In this document: piece by piece, positions 1 to 13,163 of the stretch
Numbering within the stretch: the stretch's first letter is position 1
Layout: the number at the start of each line of letters is the position of its first letter
Program-made: the position numbers and the translations under genes
Assembly (NCBI GenBank): GCA_037903355.1
Contig: JBAJFE010000055.1
Location: 310,001 to 374,000, forward strand
Direction: 5' to 3'
Source: Trichuris trichiura
Taxonomy: Eukaryota; Nematoda; Enoplea; Trichinellida; Trichuridae
Length of the DNA stretch: 64,000 bases
The notes under the pieces: model-generated
What the model was told of the DNA's origin: nothing
Database searches by the model: none
What the model saw: the letters and a program-made list of their open reading frames with translations, nothing else

Positions 1-1596
1 CGGCACCGTCTACGCCGGCAGGGCAAAGAATGTTCGCTCCGTATGCGGCGTTGTATTTGGCGAGTGTGCCGTCAAGACCGTCTCAGAAAAAGCTTCTATC
101 TACGACCGGTGGCATTTCCTGATAGAGGCATCTGTGATGAAGAAGTTCGACACAGCATTCATTGTAAAGCTTTACGGCGTTGTCAGCGAAGGCCAGCCTG
201 CGTTGGTCGTCATGGAGATGATGGCATGCGGCAACCTCAAAGACTACCTTCGCGCCAGGTAAGACGCCCACTTCCGTTATTTACTCTTTTTATGATATTT
301 GACTTCAGTCGTCTTTTCTTTTCCTTTTCAATGCCCTGATATCGCTATGATAGGCTTAATATTTGAATAAAATGTGAAAATCAGAAGAGGATGAACTGCA
401 CAGTTATACATCCATTAATAATTAAGCGAAAAGTGAGTTTGACAAGCTATAAGTTTCATACGGTTTTTCGTAAGGCATAGAAGCGTAAGCTGATTGAGCT
501 TAGCGGTTATGTAAAACAGCAGCAAAGTGAAGACCAGTTTTTCCTTGTTGCTCGCTGAGAGTGCTTAGAGATTGCTTTTGTCAGGCGCCCAGATTCGGAA
601 GAGAATGAAAATCATCTTCCTCCGCCGACTAAGGAAGAGATGTTTCAATTCGCGGCTGAGATGGCCGACGGTATGGCATACTTGGAAGCGATCAAGTTTT
701 GCCATCGCGATTTGGCGGCAAGAAATTGCATGGTTTCAGCCGACGGCACATGCAAAATAGGTGTGATATATTATATGTCTATTTTTTTTAGCGTAGACTT
801 CTTTTTAATTTTGAAGGCGACTTTGGTATGGCGCGGGATGTCTACGTAAAAGATTATTACCGACCGCAGGGTCGTCGTTTGATGCCGGTTAGATGGATGG
901 CGCCCGAAGCATTGAAGGATGCCAAGTTTACATCCAAGTCGGACATATGGTCTTACGGTGTTGTTCTTTGGGAAATTGCCACGTTGGCCAGTCAACCGTA
1001 TGCCGGCTTGTCGAATGAGGAAGTTATGCGATACGTCGTAGACTTGCGCAAAATTATGGACATGCCGGTCGACTGCCCAATGCGACTGTACGATTTGATG
1101 TTGATGTGTTGGAAGTACGATCCTAAAGATCGGCCGTGCTTTCACGAGCTCGCCTCAATGCTTTTTGACGACCTTCCGAAAAGGTTTAAAAATGTAAAGC
1201 GGCTCGATCGTTTTTATTATCGTTTTGCTGAACGAACAATTTCAGGTGTCTTTTTGCGGCAAAACGGGAATCCGTAGTTCGAAGATTTCTAGAAGAGGAG
1301 AACAGAAAAACTTCGCCCCGCCTCAGCAGAGTAAAAAGGTTGCGATCGACCGCGCGCCGGAGACTCAGTCCGCAGGACAGAACTTCGTTTTTGACGACGT
1401 GGTAGACGTACGTGCAACCTCTTCTAACCTTTTCTTCCTTGTTTTAATGGAAAAATTTACTATTATCTCTAAATAGGTGTAAGCATTTTAGCATTGCTCT
1501 CTTTGGAAGAGAAAGCCGACTGGGCAAGCAGTTTTTATTGCGCAAGAGCTAAATAGCTTTTTAAAACGATTTTTTCTGTGATCAGCATTTCGAGAA

Positions 1597-1633
<37 letters not shown>

Positions 1634-2404
1634 AGAATGCCCTCCGAATCTGCATTTGCCCAGGAGAGTAATAGACCTACTGTATAGAGTAAAAATATTC
1701 AGGTTACTACATTACTTCTTACTGAAAGAATGCTATTTTGTCCTTTTTCTTTCGATAAGGGTGCTCATCCTGCTAAATTTAAAATGATATTGTTTTTGGA
1801 GAACTGAATTTACCAACTAATCGAACTACATCGTAGCACGTCTTCAGCAGATAGCTGGTACTTCACCATCTTCTTATATCTCTCTGGACCGGTTACTGTG
1901 ATTAGCTGTTTGTGGTTATTTTTCTTCTTGGCGGGTGTTTTTTATGTTTTACCTGTAAAAATTTTGCCGTTATTTCCAACCCGTTTTTGAATAACGTTTT
2001 TGCAATAGACGTTATTCAAAAACGGGTTGGAAATACCGCAACATTTTTAGAAGAAAAAACAGTTGTTTGTGGTGGCATTTTGTCGACGCGTTGTTTCGAA
2101 CCGATTCCGGCGAATTTCGAATGTAAATTTGCTCTTAGGAGTAGGCTTGATTGCCCGGCAGAAAGTGCCTACCATTTTTTTCTGTTAAGGAATGTCCCTA
2201 AGAAGCATTCAGTATAAGTAGGAAGGGCTGTTTTTATATTTTTTAGTAAGGGGAGAACAGGATAGGCTAGCGCTTGCTAGGCACGAACCGGCATTCTTCA
2301 TACGGTAGGGAAGGCTCTTGCTAAATTTCGGATCACCCTTGGGGATCAAATGGTCTGGATTTTGAAGGAATTCATTGGTGCTAAGAACTGAGTGATACTG
2401 TGAA

Positions 2405-2483
<79 letters not shown>

Positions 2484-2819
2484 TTTATGCCGTAAAGTTC
2501 GCTCTTGTTACCAAGACAGCGCCGTAAGTGTATGCAAATTGCCTATTGTAGAATTAATCATGTCTTCAAAGTTTCCTTATTTACCGTACGATCTTTTTTT
2601 GTTGTTATGTTTTCGGTTGAAAGTGTTAAATGTAATTTGCATATTTAGCCTTCTGTTCCGCTTTGCAAAAACAACCGAGTAGCTTTGCCAAAGGCTAATG
2701 CCGGACACGGTTGGATGAAGTTGACGTCACCAGATTGGCTGGAGCTTAGACCGTCGGACGTCGATTCTCCCGAGGGCAATGGTGCTTTATTGAATGAGCA
2801 GTCAAATTCGTTCGACTGA
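1..2819 (+). CDS. daf-2: Insulin/IGF receptor-type tyrosine kinase, 3' half (partial)
   Basis: This is the cytoplasmic kinase of an insulin-like receptor, a membrane receptor that autophosphorylates on ligand binding and signals to PI3K/FOXO. I assemble five exons: 2-258, 585-760, 817-1193, 1246-1407 and 2649-2819. All junctions are GT..AG and in phase, giving 380 residues and ending at TGA 2817-2819. The window begins inside the glycine loop (GTVYAG). Visible motifs are AVK with the ATP-binding Lys at residue ~25, HRDLAARN at 126-133, DFG at 146-148, the activation-loop triple tyrosine DVYVKDYY at 152-159 (the insulin-receptor Y-x3-Y-Y pattern), PVRWMAPE, and the C-lobe segment [19 protein letters not shown], which is diagnostic of the insulin-receptor family. 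The tail after the kinase core is short (~110 residues) with no NPXY motif. Ectodomain, transmembrane and juxtamembrane exons lie upstream, outside the window. The family call is firm; the last two exons are less certain. Confidence 0.93.
259..584 (+). other. Intron 1 of the insulin receptor gene in this window
   Basis: This 326-bp phase-2 intron starts with GTAAGA and ends TTTTGTCAG. It separates the N-lobe exon from the exon carrying the catalytic loop. The other kinase introns are only 56 bp (761-816) and 52 bp (1194-1245), so this one is long for the gene. I see no transposon or coding sequence inside it. Confidence 0.8.
1602..1629. repeat. (AT)n microsatellite
   Basis: Uninterrupted TA dinucleotides for about 28 bp inside the last intron of the insulin receptor gene. 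Confidence 0.95.
1972..2034. repeat. Perfect 25-bp inverted repeat with 13-nt loop
   Basis: The arms 1972-1996 and 2010-2034 are exact reverse complements of one another, separated by 13 nt. In RNA this would form a 25-bp hairpin within the intron. Perfect pairing implies recent origin or selection. The arms match no other sequence in the window that I noticed. Confidence 0.9.
2405..2482. repeat. (AAT)n microsatellite, about 26 units
   Basis: An uninterrupted trinucleotide run of about 78 bp in the last intron of the insulin receptor gene, likely polymorphic in length. Confidence 0.97.
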
Positions 2820-5399
2820 ATTTGCTTACGTCGTAATAAGTGCAGCCACCGTTTTGACCTTTGATTGGGAACAAGGAGAAGAGGCGCGTGACGTAATGAT
2901 ACTGCGTCCACGCGATCTTGCGGAGGTTGGCAAAAACGGTTGGATCTTTGAAGTGCCATTGCTCAGTAAGACCTGCGCAAAAGTGCCCATAGCGTAAAAT
3001 TCGGGTCTACCCTGCGAACAGCGGTCTGAGTGCTCCGCTTCTGTTTTTTTTCTTTTTTGCGTCTCTATTTTTTCTACCGCACTTCGTTGTGAAACTATTG
3101 CTCAGTGAACCGAGACTGATTTTTTTCTTTTCAATTCTTGATTCGCCTGCGTCTCCTTGCAACGCTTGAAGTTGTATTCGCGCCTTGTCACTTCCACCTC
3201 CATCTCTCTCGCTCCCTTTCTCTTTTCTTATTCAATGTTTGACTATTTTCGCCTGCTTTGTCGTTTCAGAATCCGAAAACATTCCGTCCATCTCGTTTCC
3301 GTCAGAATTTTTACTCGTTATTGAAACTGAGCACGTTTATTGCCTTTTCGCAGCAGTTCGCTACGGACGATTCTACAGTGTCTGCATTTTTACGTGTCTT
3401 ATCCCAGCCGAGTCAACAATGTTTCTATTGTTTATTGGAGTAAACAAAGTACGCTTTGATCTCATGTTTTAAAGATTACACATGGCGAAGGAGCGATGTC
3501 TCTCCAAATTAGGGCAGATATTAACGAAAAAAATTGGATTATTACGGTAGCAAAGAAAGCGCTGGCAATCGTTTAATTCTTTGCTGCTTTCAGGTGTGAA
3601 AAACTATGCAAATACCAAAATCGCAAATAATTCAGCTTTCCAGACTTGGCGGGAGACGCTAAATGAAGCGATAATTCCACCATCGCAGACTACTGGACGT
3701 TGCGCGATAATGCCGGCGGTGGTGGTTTCTCTGTTTTCGTATGAAGCTTACCTAGAAATAGCGAATAGTACCGTGTAATATTGTTATTATCAAGCAATCG
3801 ATCGAATGTGCGCAGTCATGTTCGTTAAGTAAAAATCAGCAAGGAGAGCATGAACAGCGCGTGCAGTGTTACCCTATTGTGAAAAATTCAGTAAAACAAA
3901 TAATATACTTTGCATAATACAGAAATTATTACACAAAAGCACTTGTAAATGTTAAAACTTGTACCGGATGAAACTGCTCAGAATTCGGAATAACAAAAAT
4001 CATTGTATCTATGTGGAACGCTATCACAGCAGTATAACGTTCTCGCTGAAGTTAGTGCTAATAATTTAACTAACTTTCTACGCAGCTGTCTACGCATTGC
4101 AAGTATTGCTTGAAGAGTGTTGCATTCTGGTTTTGTTTCCAAAGCGTCCGATGGCCAGCACAATCCCCTCGCGCGCAGTCCATTCGAACTTTTACGTCTT
4201 TTCGCTGAAACAGAAGCGATGTAGGAATGAAGTTATATTAACCGCCTGGAGGAAAGTTTGTAATAATTGTCCTTAAAAATCATTAATCTACCGTACTTCA
4301 CGTAAATGACGCTTGTTCAAGATTTCGCGCGCCAAGTGGATGCATTATGAAATTCGAAATGAGATTACTGACATTTGGGCAGGTCGTAAAATTTGTGCTC
4401 GAAGTGCACGCATAATTTTTTTCTTTTGGATAACGTTAGCAATATTTTTGTCCATACTTCCGCGGAAAGAAGCGTGTTACTATCCCTGATGTAGACAACG
4501 CCTTCGAAACGTAAACTATTAGATAATTTGCATAAAAATAAGTAGGAAAACAAAGGCACACTCGCTTAAATGGGTGCCTGCGATTCCGTACGATAAGAAT
4601 GCAACTTGTCTTTCTTCTACGGAATAAATCATGGCCACCTGTTCAAATCTGTACACTACGTGACTTATTAGCGGAAGCATATCTTTTTATAGCGTGTCTT
4701 AAGGCATTTACTCTCACACTTTTTGTTCGTGCTCATAAGGAAGATATTTAAACTATTTTGTACAATGTCTGCACCGTAAATATCGATAGGTAGTAGTCAC
4801 AATTAAATGGATTGAATGTGGAAGAAGTGATAATTTTCCTAAGGCATACTCAAAACAGTATTCAATTCAAGCAAATATGCTTACCAGAGCGAGAGTTTCA
4901 ATAGCAAAGGCGACAAATAGCGCCGACAAGACAATGATATTGCTCGGTTTCATTCTGCTGATTGAAACTTGCGGCAGTAACCTTTAAATACCTACTTTCT
5001 GTTTGAGCATCGTATGCCCACGTCAGAAAGAACAAAGTCTTACTAAATGTTATCTAAAAAACAAATGTTTTCTCACTTAAAATAGTTTTCAACTGATCAT
5101 GTGCGCGTAACCATTAATCATGCTTACAAGGACGTACATCTTGTAGCGAAAGAAAAAGAAGAATCCTTAAAATGCGGGCAAATATTTGTTATGCTTGTAC
5201 AATAAAAAGGTGAACAATGGTTCATTGTTATCTTCTTGAATGCCGACAGCCTAAGTATGCACATAGGCAATGGATTCGGCGAGAAAGCATAAGGAAATAG
5301 AGAATAATTCAACTGATAAAATAAAGAACTCCTACAGGTTACGTTTTATCTTGTGCCAGCAAAGTATGGAAAAAGAAAAATGAGGATCTTGCCTCCTAG

Positions 5400-5650
5400 C
5401 TGCCCCGTCGTCATACTGTCAGTTTTCCGGACATCCTGTCTTGCCCTAGTCTAAGCCTAAGCCCAAACATAAGCCTTATGTCTTGACTTAGATTTGGACA
5501 AGGGCAAGAAAGGGTGATTGGCATGCTCTCCAGTAAAGGCGCGACAAGTTAAGGGCATGCTTACCAGCAAGGAACCTGCATTTCTCAGACGGTGGGACGG
5601 CTAAGAGACAAGATCTGAAAAGGGAAAAATTTGTAAATTGTTTTTGAAAC
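5400..5650 (+). repeat. Dispersed ~250-bp repeat, copy 1
   Basis: This aligns by eye in the same orientation with 6460-6700. Shared landmarks in order are CATACTGT, CC(T/C)GT(C/T)TTGCC, CCTAAGCCTAA, AACATAAG, GGAACCTGCATTTCT and a GGTGG block. There are no long open frames. It is probably a non-autonomous element (MITE or SINE-like). I could not define its ends or any target-site duplication. Confidence 0.6.
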
Positions 5651-6459
5651 GCATGCACCGACGAAATTTGTAAAGTATTAATGAAGTGAAGTGCCATTAT
5701 TCGAATGCTACAACGTTTTGACGCCTAAAACGTTGTGACGTTCAATCTAAGGCTAATTCGATGCATATTCCTTTAATCGTTTAGCCTGTGACTTCTAAAA
5801 CCGCTGTCTAACTTAAGACTTGATTCTGTTAAGCTCTCAAATGCTGTCATGCAATAACAAACTTTCACAAGTGGGCTCTCCTACTTTTAGTCTAAAGCTA
5901 CAGCGAGTCAAGCTAACTTATGCCTTTATCGAAAAATCTTCACGCACTGAAATAGTACAAGTATGGCGAAAACTTTGTAGTCTTCAAAACTGCTCGCTAA
6001 CTCTGTCCCGTAGTCAAAATATTTCGGCGTCCTAAGCTCGTGTTGTAAAAGTAGTTCCGCCGGCATGTCTTGCTTTGCAAGAATTGTTTACATTATTTGC
6101 CAGCATCTTCCGACCTGCCTTCTCTAACTGTTACGCTTGGAGTTTTTGCGAATTCAGAATTACTGATGGCAGGAAATATATGAATAGTTATTCAGCGTAA
6201 CAATTCAATGCTTATAGACACGAATAGCGTTTGAGGATTGCCTAATCACAATAGCTATTAGATGTCTTCGTATTTTTTTTATTTTCTGGACACCATTTCC
6301 ATTGGACTCTTGTTTTTTTCGTCAGCTTTCAGGCGTGTAAACTTCCCCCAGTTCAAAACCTAAAATCTCACCTCACACTGCTACTTTTAAAATGTTACTA
6401 ACCAATGGTTATGAAAACGTTTTTTAATGCGTAAAAAACGAGATCTTGTAGGTTACGCA

Positions 6460-6700
6460 ACCCCCCGACATACTGTAACTTTTTCGGCCACCCTGTTTTG
6501 CCGTTCCCAAAACCTAAGCCTAAACATAAGGCTTATATTTTGCCTTATGTTTAGATAAAAGCAGATTTTGATAGCCGGCATACCTCCTAGTAAAAGCAGA
6601 ACAAGATGAGGGCAGGTTTAATGGAAAGGAACCTGCATTTCTTACACGGCGGTGGCGTAACCGTCCAGATCTTAAAAATGTACTATGGCATGCTACTTTC
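6460..6700 (+). repeat. Dispersed ~250-bp repeat, copy 2, with internal hairpin
   Basis: Second copy of the repeat at 5400-5650, with shared landmarks in the same order. It contains a perfect 12-bp inverted repeat, 6521-6532 against 6542-6553, with a 9-nt loop. The hairpin is degraded in copy 1. Confidence 0.6.
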
Positions 6701-9700
6701 CTCAGTGCTGTTTCAAATGAACTACCTCTCTTTTCAGCCACTGGCATTTTTCCAAGAGCACTCCAAATGCCCAACTATTCATATTTTGAAGAATTAAATT
6801 GACTGTTTTTCTCCAACATGCCTTTTTTGTTTTCGTATGCAGTTCAAACAGTTTTTGACGTTTCTGAGAACTCGTATCGACTGCGGCTTCGCTATACTCT
6901 TCTAAGCTTCATTAGCACCGAATCTTATCTTCGCGAATTTGAATATCTTAGTCTTCAGCTGACGTGACAGCTTAATTAAACATGCAAAGAACGGTCTTAA
7001 CGAAAGAAAACTCTTTCACAAATCTGCTGCCATGTAAAATGGCAATGACTTGAAGTGTTGATACATCCGCGCTGCGCAATGGAAGGCAAATAATGGAACA
7101 ACCTGTCAGCTGCTCATGCCGACAAAAACTGTCGTGTCAAGGTGAGGATAGCCAATAATGTAAGTTCAAACAATAGGAATGTTCGCTTTAAATCGTTTCC
7201 ATCGCTTCTCCGTGTTAACAGCATATTTTGTATAGTTGCCATGATTTGCAGCTAACCGCGTTAAGTTGATTAGAATAAAAAATAATACCAAATGGGATGA
7301 TGGAAAAATAGTCTTGCGATTTCCTAACTGCGCGAAGCGAAAAATTGAATTATAATAATTTTTTAAGGTTTTTGGAAGAAATATTGATAAATTAAAAGTG
7401 TTATGCTTGCTTGAGCAAAGCAAAAGCATTTCAAGCCTCCACTGGAACAATTATACCAAATGAAAGAAAGGAACAATCGGTGTTAATTTTTTCCATTTCT
7501 ATGAACAAGAATGCGCGCATTCATTTGTATACTACAAATGATAATAAAGTACATCCGCATCAAAGTTATGCAGAAACAGCTTGTTTCCCCTATTTACTTC
7601 TGTTCATACATTATCTGCCATTTTTCTATTCGTTTACTGATGAGTTCCTAAGATGAGTGCAGCTGTCCGTAAGAAAATCATTAGACAATTGAGAACAGTA
7701 TATTGTCGGCTGCTGCTATTGAATTCAGTGATTATCGTATGCTTAAAATGTCAGTTTCAAATTTCATTTAGACAGATGCTTTTGCAACTTCCTCTTCAAG
7801 AATTTCTGTTGGATTCTTCGCCCACGTGTGCTATACATATCCAGCATTAAACATCAAATCAGTGAAGCATAGCTAAGCTTTTCAACCTGCTTTCATGAGC
7901 AAATATTTGACGACCTTTTGGAAAGTATATCTCTTTGCTGCTGGTGGGATTAGAGCATAACATCATTTGTTCATCGTAGAAGCGTTTTGTTTACCTCGCC
8001 GATTCTGAATCATCGAGGCTGTAAACTCAGAGCAGGCAAAACTCAACGGTCTTTTCCGTAAAAGGAACATGAAATTCTGCACGTACAGACAAATTTAATT
8101 TCTGACTCTCATGAATTCGCGGTATAACTTCACAGTCTAGCGATTAAGGTGTCATGGATTGGGAACGAAACTGTTCAGAGATAATTTTTGATGTCTAATC
8201 CATATTGTTTATGAGATATTATCTAAGAGGACCCAAAAAGGCTAAAAATGTTCAACCTAGGTCTCATATGGCAATAGAACTGCTCTGTAAGGACTTCGCT
8301 GCAACTTGCAGTATCCTAAGCCACAAACGCGATCATCCCTAAAACTTCGCTGTCTAGAACTCCAATCAAACACCGCTGTTATACCTATTTCTGGCTCTAA
8401 GCAGGTCCTCATGCTGACAAAGACATGTACTTCAGTTTACTTTACAACTTAACAGGGAAAATTGCATAAGCATATGGTTCATAATTCATCGCCAGTTGTT
8501 TTTTGCTTATGAAATTTTGGGAGGGAAATTTCCAAAAAAGGTCATAATACCAAAGCATCTTATACATATCAAAGTCATCAGATGGCTCGAAGAGAACAAT
8601 AAGTGTCTGATGGTTAGCTTAACGGCTAACTGTGACACAGTTGCGAATGCTAAGTTACTTCCCGCGCTCACGAATATGCTGAAAAGTTTGAAAAAGCTTT
8701 ACGTAGTAATACCATTAACAAAAATGTTAGAATTAAAGGGCGGAGAACCAAGACTCAACGTGTTAACAGGTCACCAATTTATTTTGCTTCCTGTAACCCT
8801 ACCCTTCACTTTTTCTTTGCGCGTATGCAAATCAGAGTATTTTCATATTTGTACTTTCACGCCTGAAATAACGGTTGTGCTTTGAAGCCTTACTGCCTTG
8901 TGCATCGTTCGAGCGAGGCAAACAAGCCATTATTTAGCTTCTCGCTTGTTTGCGCAAGTACAGCAAATATTTGCATACGTTTCGGAAAGCACTTCTTCTC
9001 CTGCGTTCAGAGATAAATGATCGCATTGCTACCCTGCGTGGTTGTACGTACATTAAAATGGATGTAGAAGATGTAGAAATGGGCGCATAACAAATGACAT
9101 TGACTAAACTAGTTTTTCTGACGTAAGCATAGTAAGCTCAAACAAATTGTGACTATAAAGAAAGCATTATTCCAAGGTAGAGTTAGCAACATGCAACACA
9201 ATACTGTCATTGCTTTGTCAGTTATACTGGCAATCTTCACTTCTGGAATTCTTGCTCTGGTAAGGCACTTGAGCAGGCTGCAAAAGTATACGCCTAAGTG
9301 ATGTAAGCTCTTCAATGCCGCTTAAGAAAAGCGTTACCTTGTTAGGGTTGTTAAAACAGCCTTGTTTCAACTGATTTTAGCTACTGACCGTGCTGCCTAC
9401 ACTACAAATGCCTGAACATATGGAATCTGCACCAAAGTTCTTATAGTTAGGAACAGAAAAGATAGACTGAAGATATGCAATAAGATCCCAATCCCCCATT
9501 TATAAATGCTAAATGGAACAAGTTTGAAGGACTAACCGGGCTAATTATCCATTGTAATTAAGGAAAAGCCACAAAGTTCAAATGGGTTGTAATCCATGCC
9601 GGTTTGAATCCTCTCTTTCAAAATTCCATAGTACAGCACGTAATTCACCGCCCGCAATGTTCAGGACAAGACGTGTTCTGAAATTCAAATTTTTCCAAAC

Positions 9701-12700
9701 TCCGGCATGTATTTGTACGCATACTAAAAGCAGCGCAATGAATTAGGGCTGAGTCTGAGGTGTAAACACAAAATTTATTTAACTGCTCATATGCCTTCTA
9801 AACACATCGCGTGGAAATCATTTCTTTGTGGTGTTTTAGCAAGTCAGTTTTCTACCGATGAGGAGGCACTCTAGTCCGCAGCTTTTCAAAATTCTTTATC
9901 TCATTAAAAATGAAAACTGTCAGAGGATTTCTTCTTGATTGCATTATTATTAGTATAAACATCCTGGAAAAAATCAAGCAAAAATCATTTTTATAAATAT
10001 CGTTAGTGTTAAAGCCAAAACTGAGCTTTTGAGATTCACTTAATCCCGTCGTCAACGTCCTGGCTCTTTCGTAGTTCTCATGTTTGTCAGTGTATATATT
10101 ACCACTCTTATCTACAGCTAATTGCCAAGGGCTATTTTTCCAAAAAGAGCGCCAAAGAAGGTCGTTCTGGGGACATCTGTGACGTTCCATCAGCACTCAG
10201 AAGTGTTCGAAATTCCAGAATTTTGGATAAGAAATTTCAGGCTGTAGTTTCTGCACACACCTGAATTTGTAATGAGTTCATAAGATTCCGTGATAAAAAT
10301 ATCTCAAACTAAGTTCACTATCGTTTCAGCGACAAGACGTCATAGTTCGAATCGATTGCGCACGAAAAACTTGCGCTGCACATCAGAAGCTTTGGAAGAA
10401 TAGCCAGAATGCAACGCTTTTCAAGAATTACTTGAAGTGCTTAGACGACTGCATAGAAGGTTGGTTAAAGTATCAACGCCAATATTTTCCGTAAAAACAT
10501 TTCCGAAATCATCAAGCAGGTGTTGAGATGCAATATTGATAGCTCCAACAGGTTCTACGTAAGCACAATGATTCAATTATTCATAATTTGGAATTGCTTC
10601 TGCAAAACACGTCCTTCACATTTACAATCATTTTTTACTAATGGTTTTTGTGCAGAAGTATTTATCTTTTAATACTGTGTTTGACTGGAGCGTTCTTAGC
10701 GTAGGCGTACTGCTTAACTTTGCTCTTGCTTATTTTTATTGCGAAAGAACATAGCTGCGCGCTTGACCGTTTCTGTGATATAGATATCAATCAGTCTTTG
10801 CCATTTCTAGAAGCTCTCCGTCCGAAACAGCAAGCAAAGGCCACACCGCCGTCGCCATCCCGTTATATGCAATAATTTGCAATGGTCGAGCCATCGTTCC
10901 GTTAATGAGTTTTCATTTTACTCAGACGCCAAGATATTCACTATTTGACAGTGCGGAGTGAAAATGTTGAATGTTTTTCGGTATTTCGCTTTTGCGTTTA
11001 CTGGAAGAAACGGCTGAGCTAATTAGGGCAGCTAATTTTCATACTATACTATTGCTTGTTTTAGATAGAAAAATCCACCTTGTAGCGGAGCTCCTTTTTT
11101 ACTTGGAGGCTGTTCAGCGCTTGTATTCTTAGCCTACTTTAACTGGTTGGCATTGCATGCGATCGGTACAAACGGTCGCGGCGGAACTGAGCGGTGTTTG
11201 ACAATCCGTAGGTCACCATCGTGTGCAGTTTAACGTTGAAGAGAGAACCAACTAATCCGTAACGCTCCGCTGCTATCCTTTTTTGGATTAAAACATTTCA
11301 CAACTACAAAAGGTGTTCAGCCGCATTTTTTGCAGAAGCGAAACGCACTACTGGCAAAAGATCAATTTCAAAGGGCCATAAACGTTAGGCGATAAGGAAA
11401 AACATGGTTCATCTGGAATTTTTCGAATTAGGATTATTAGGGGGCTTTTTTCTGCTCAGAATATTGCGCTCCATTTTCTACTCACTCAAAAAGTTTGCTC
11501 TTTGCTAAGCTTGCCTTAACTGCGCCATAAGCACTCGCGTTACTGTGATGATTTGTAAGTGGAGAAAAGCCCCGTCCGGAAGAAACGGCTTCTAGAAAAG
11601 CGCATTTCTTTAAGACAGCTTAGGGTCACAATATCGAAGGTCGATATTCTCAGTAGGTTCAAATTCTGAACGGATCAGAATTTTGAATGTAAGCCTTGAG
11701 GTCCAGACAGCAATCTGCTGAATGACAAAGCCTATATTTACGATTTAAATATACCCCTTATTTGGCAGACGCACGTGCAAAACCGCCGCAAAGTGGACGT
11801 CCGCAATAGGATTTCACTTATTCGGGATTCAAACTCTAACCCTTGACAAATCTGGATTTTGGAATGAAGTTGAAACTTAGAACAACAGAAAGGTACAAAT
11901 CCAACAATGCTTCCTTCATTGTTTGGACTTTCCTTACATGAATTATTGTTTTCGGAGTTTAATGCGGATGTAACGTTTTCTAATGGCCCCTTTTTATGAA
12001 GAGTTCAAAAGTGCTTCTATTACAAAACTGCACGTGTTATTGACTTTTGTATTCTCAGAAGACATCAGCAGCTCAGCATCTATCACCATAGCATGGTAAT
12101 GGAGAATAAGGTTTAAGTTGAACAACAGAATGGCTCAACGGGATTTACCGCCTTCCGAAATTTAGATTTTCAGGATTCTGATCATCGACGAGTTTATTTG
12201 TTCGGGATTTAAGTTTTTTATATTCAGAATTTTGTCTTCTCAAGATAATGACGTTTCACGATTTTCATGTTCAGGTTTTTTAATGGATTTCGACCAACAA
12301 CAGAACTTTTATAAGTGAAGCTGTCATGCTTTATACCATTGGTATTGTTATTAGTAAATTTTTACTTATTTGCGGAAGGTATTTTCTTCATTTTAGCTGC
12401 TGCGCAAAGTTTCATTCGGTTAGGCGCAAAACAGCGTGAGCTATTACTCAGTAGAAGTACATGAATACTAATAAAAGAAATTAAGCGCGACCTCTACATT
12501 TCATCCTAATCAATGGAATTGTAAATGGCTAACAATAGCACATATTCGCTAGAGGGGCACTGTTTAACTTGAACGTTTCTCCGACGTTGTTATTGTTACT
12601 AATGTTAGTGAGTGACTAGCCAGTACCTATGGATTTTCCCCAACTAATGTAACACTGATGAAGCGTTGAACAGAGAATGTGAAAATAAAGATATTCAAAA

Positions 12701-13163
12701 CTGTTTAAACGAGGAAACTTATATAGATGCTTATGTGCTTCTCACTACTGCTTTTACTGGTGGAAGTATTTGTGCGCAGATCAATCCACTTACACAATTA
12801 CTTGCTCGAGTGAATAGAAGTGAATGAAGCTTTATTCTACCTCAGCTACTCATGGCGAGCTGTCAACACAATCCGATATGCGAGTACAAAAAATGTTTAT
12901 CCGTACTGATTTACGCAATCATTTCTGCTCGTTGTCTGCGGAGAACCATTTTCCAAGACAATGCCAGACACACACACGAGACTGCTGCTAAGATTCAAGC
13001 AATGAGAAGGAGTAAATACGAATGCAAATGGTGGTGTTGCCAACACTTGTTGAACATGTTGAATGACCAGTATGAACAGTGGTTAAACAATTGGAGGCTT
13101 CAATAATGTAAATATCCAGTCTTCTTAAGGAAGAGCAACTTAAGGTAAAGAACAGTCAGAGAA

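Larger units (their letters stand above)
1408..2648 (+). other. Long last intron of the insulin receptor gene
   Basis: This phase-0 intron (GTACGT at 1408, TTTAG ending 2648) is 1241 bp, over twenty times the 52-56 bp introns next to it. It holds an (AT)n tract, an (AAT)n tract and a perfect 25-bp inverted repeat, each listed separately. A small additional exon inside cannot be excluded, because both flanking exons are phase 0 and any in-frame phase-0 cassette would be tolerated. Confidence 0.6.
2820..13163. other. Gene-poor intergenic stretch
   Basis: About 10.3 kb follow the insulin receptor stop codon. I find no recognisable protein domain, tRNA or rRNA. The longest open frame (8496-8885, 129 codons) has no recognisable motif, and its length is expected by chance in this much AT-rich DNA. 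The stretch contains the repeat pair at ~5400 and ~6460 and scattered short inverted repeats, for example 10-bp arms at 5710-5719 and 5727-5736. The phrase AACAACAGAA recurs near 11,881, 12,121 and 12,296, which may mark decayed repeats. Confidence 0.6.

Noticed and set aside
1912..2217. 101-codon frame in the last insulin receptor intron
   Set aside because: It runs through the perfect inverted repeat, shows no domain and lacks fitting splice sites. Treated as intronic.
8496..8885. 129-codon open frame in the gene-poor stretch
   Set aside because: No motif, no splice context and no recognisable family. Frames of this length are expected by chance a few times in 64 kb at this base composition.
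9590..9640. tRNA-like T-arm (GGTTTGAATCC) with a distant partly complementary stem
   Set aside because: No proper A box, D arm or anticodon arm, and the T stem does not pair. It is not a tRNA gene.
12852..13106. 84-codon Cys/Trp-containing frame just upstream of the secreted gene
   Set aside because: No signal peptide and no recognisable domain or splice structure. Length is within chance expectation.
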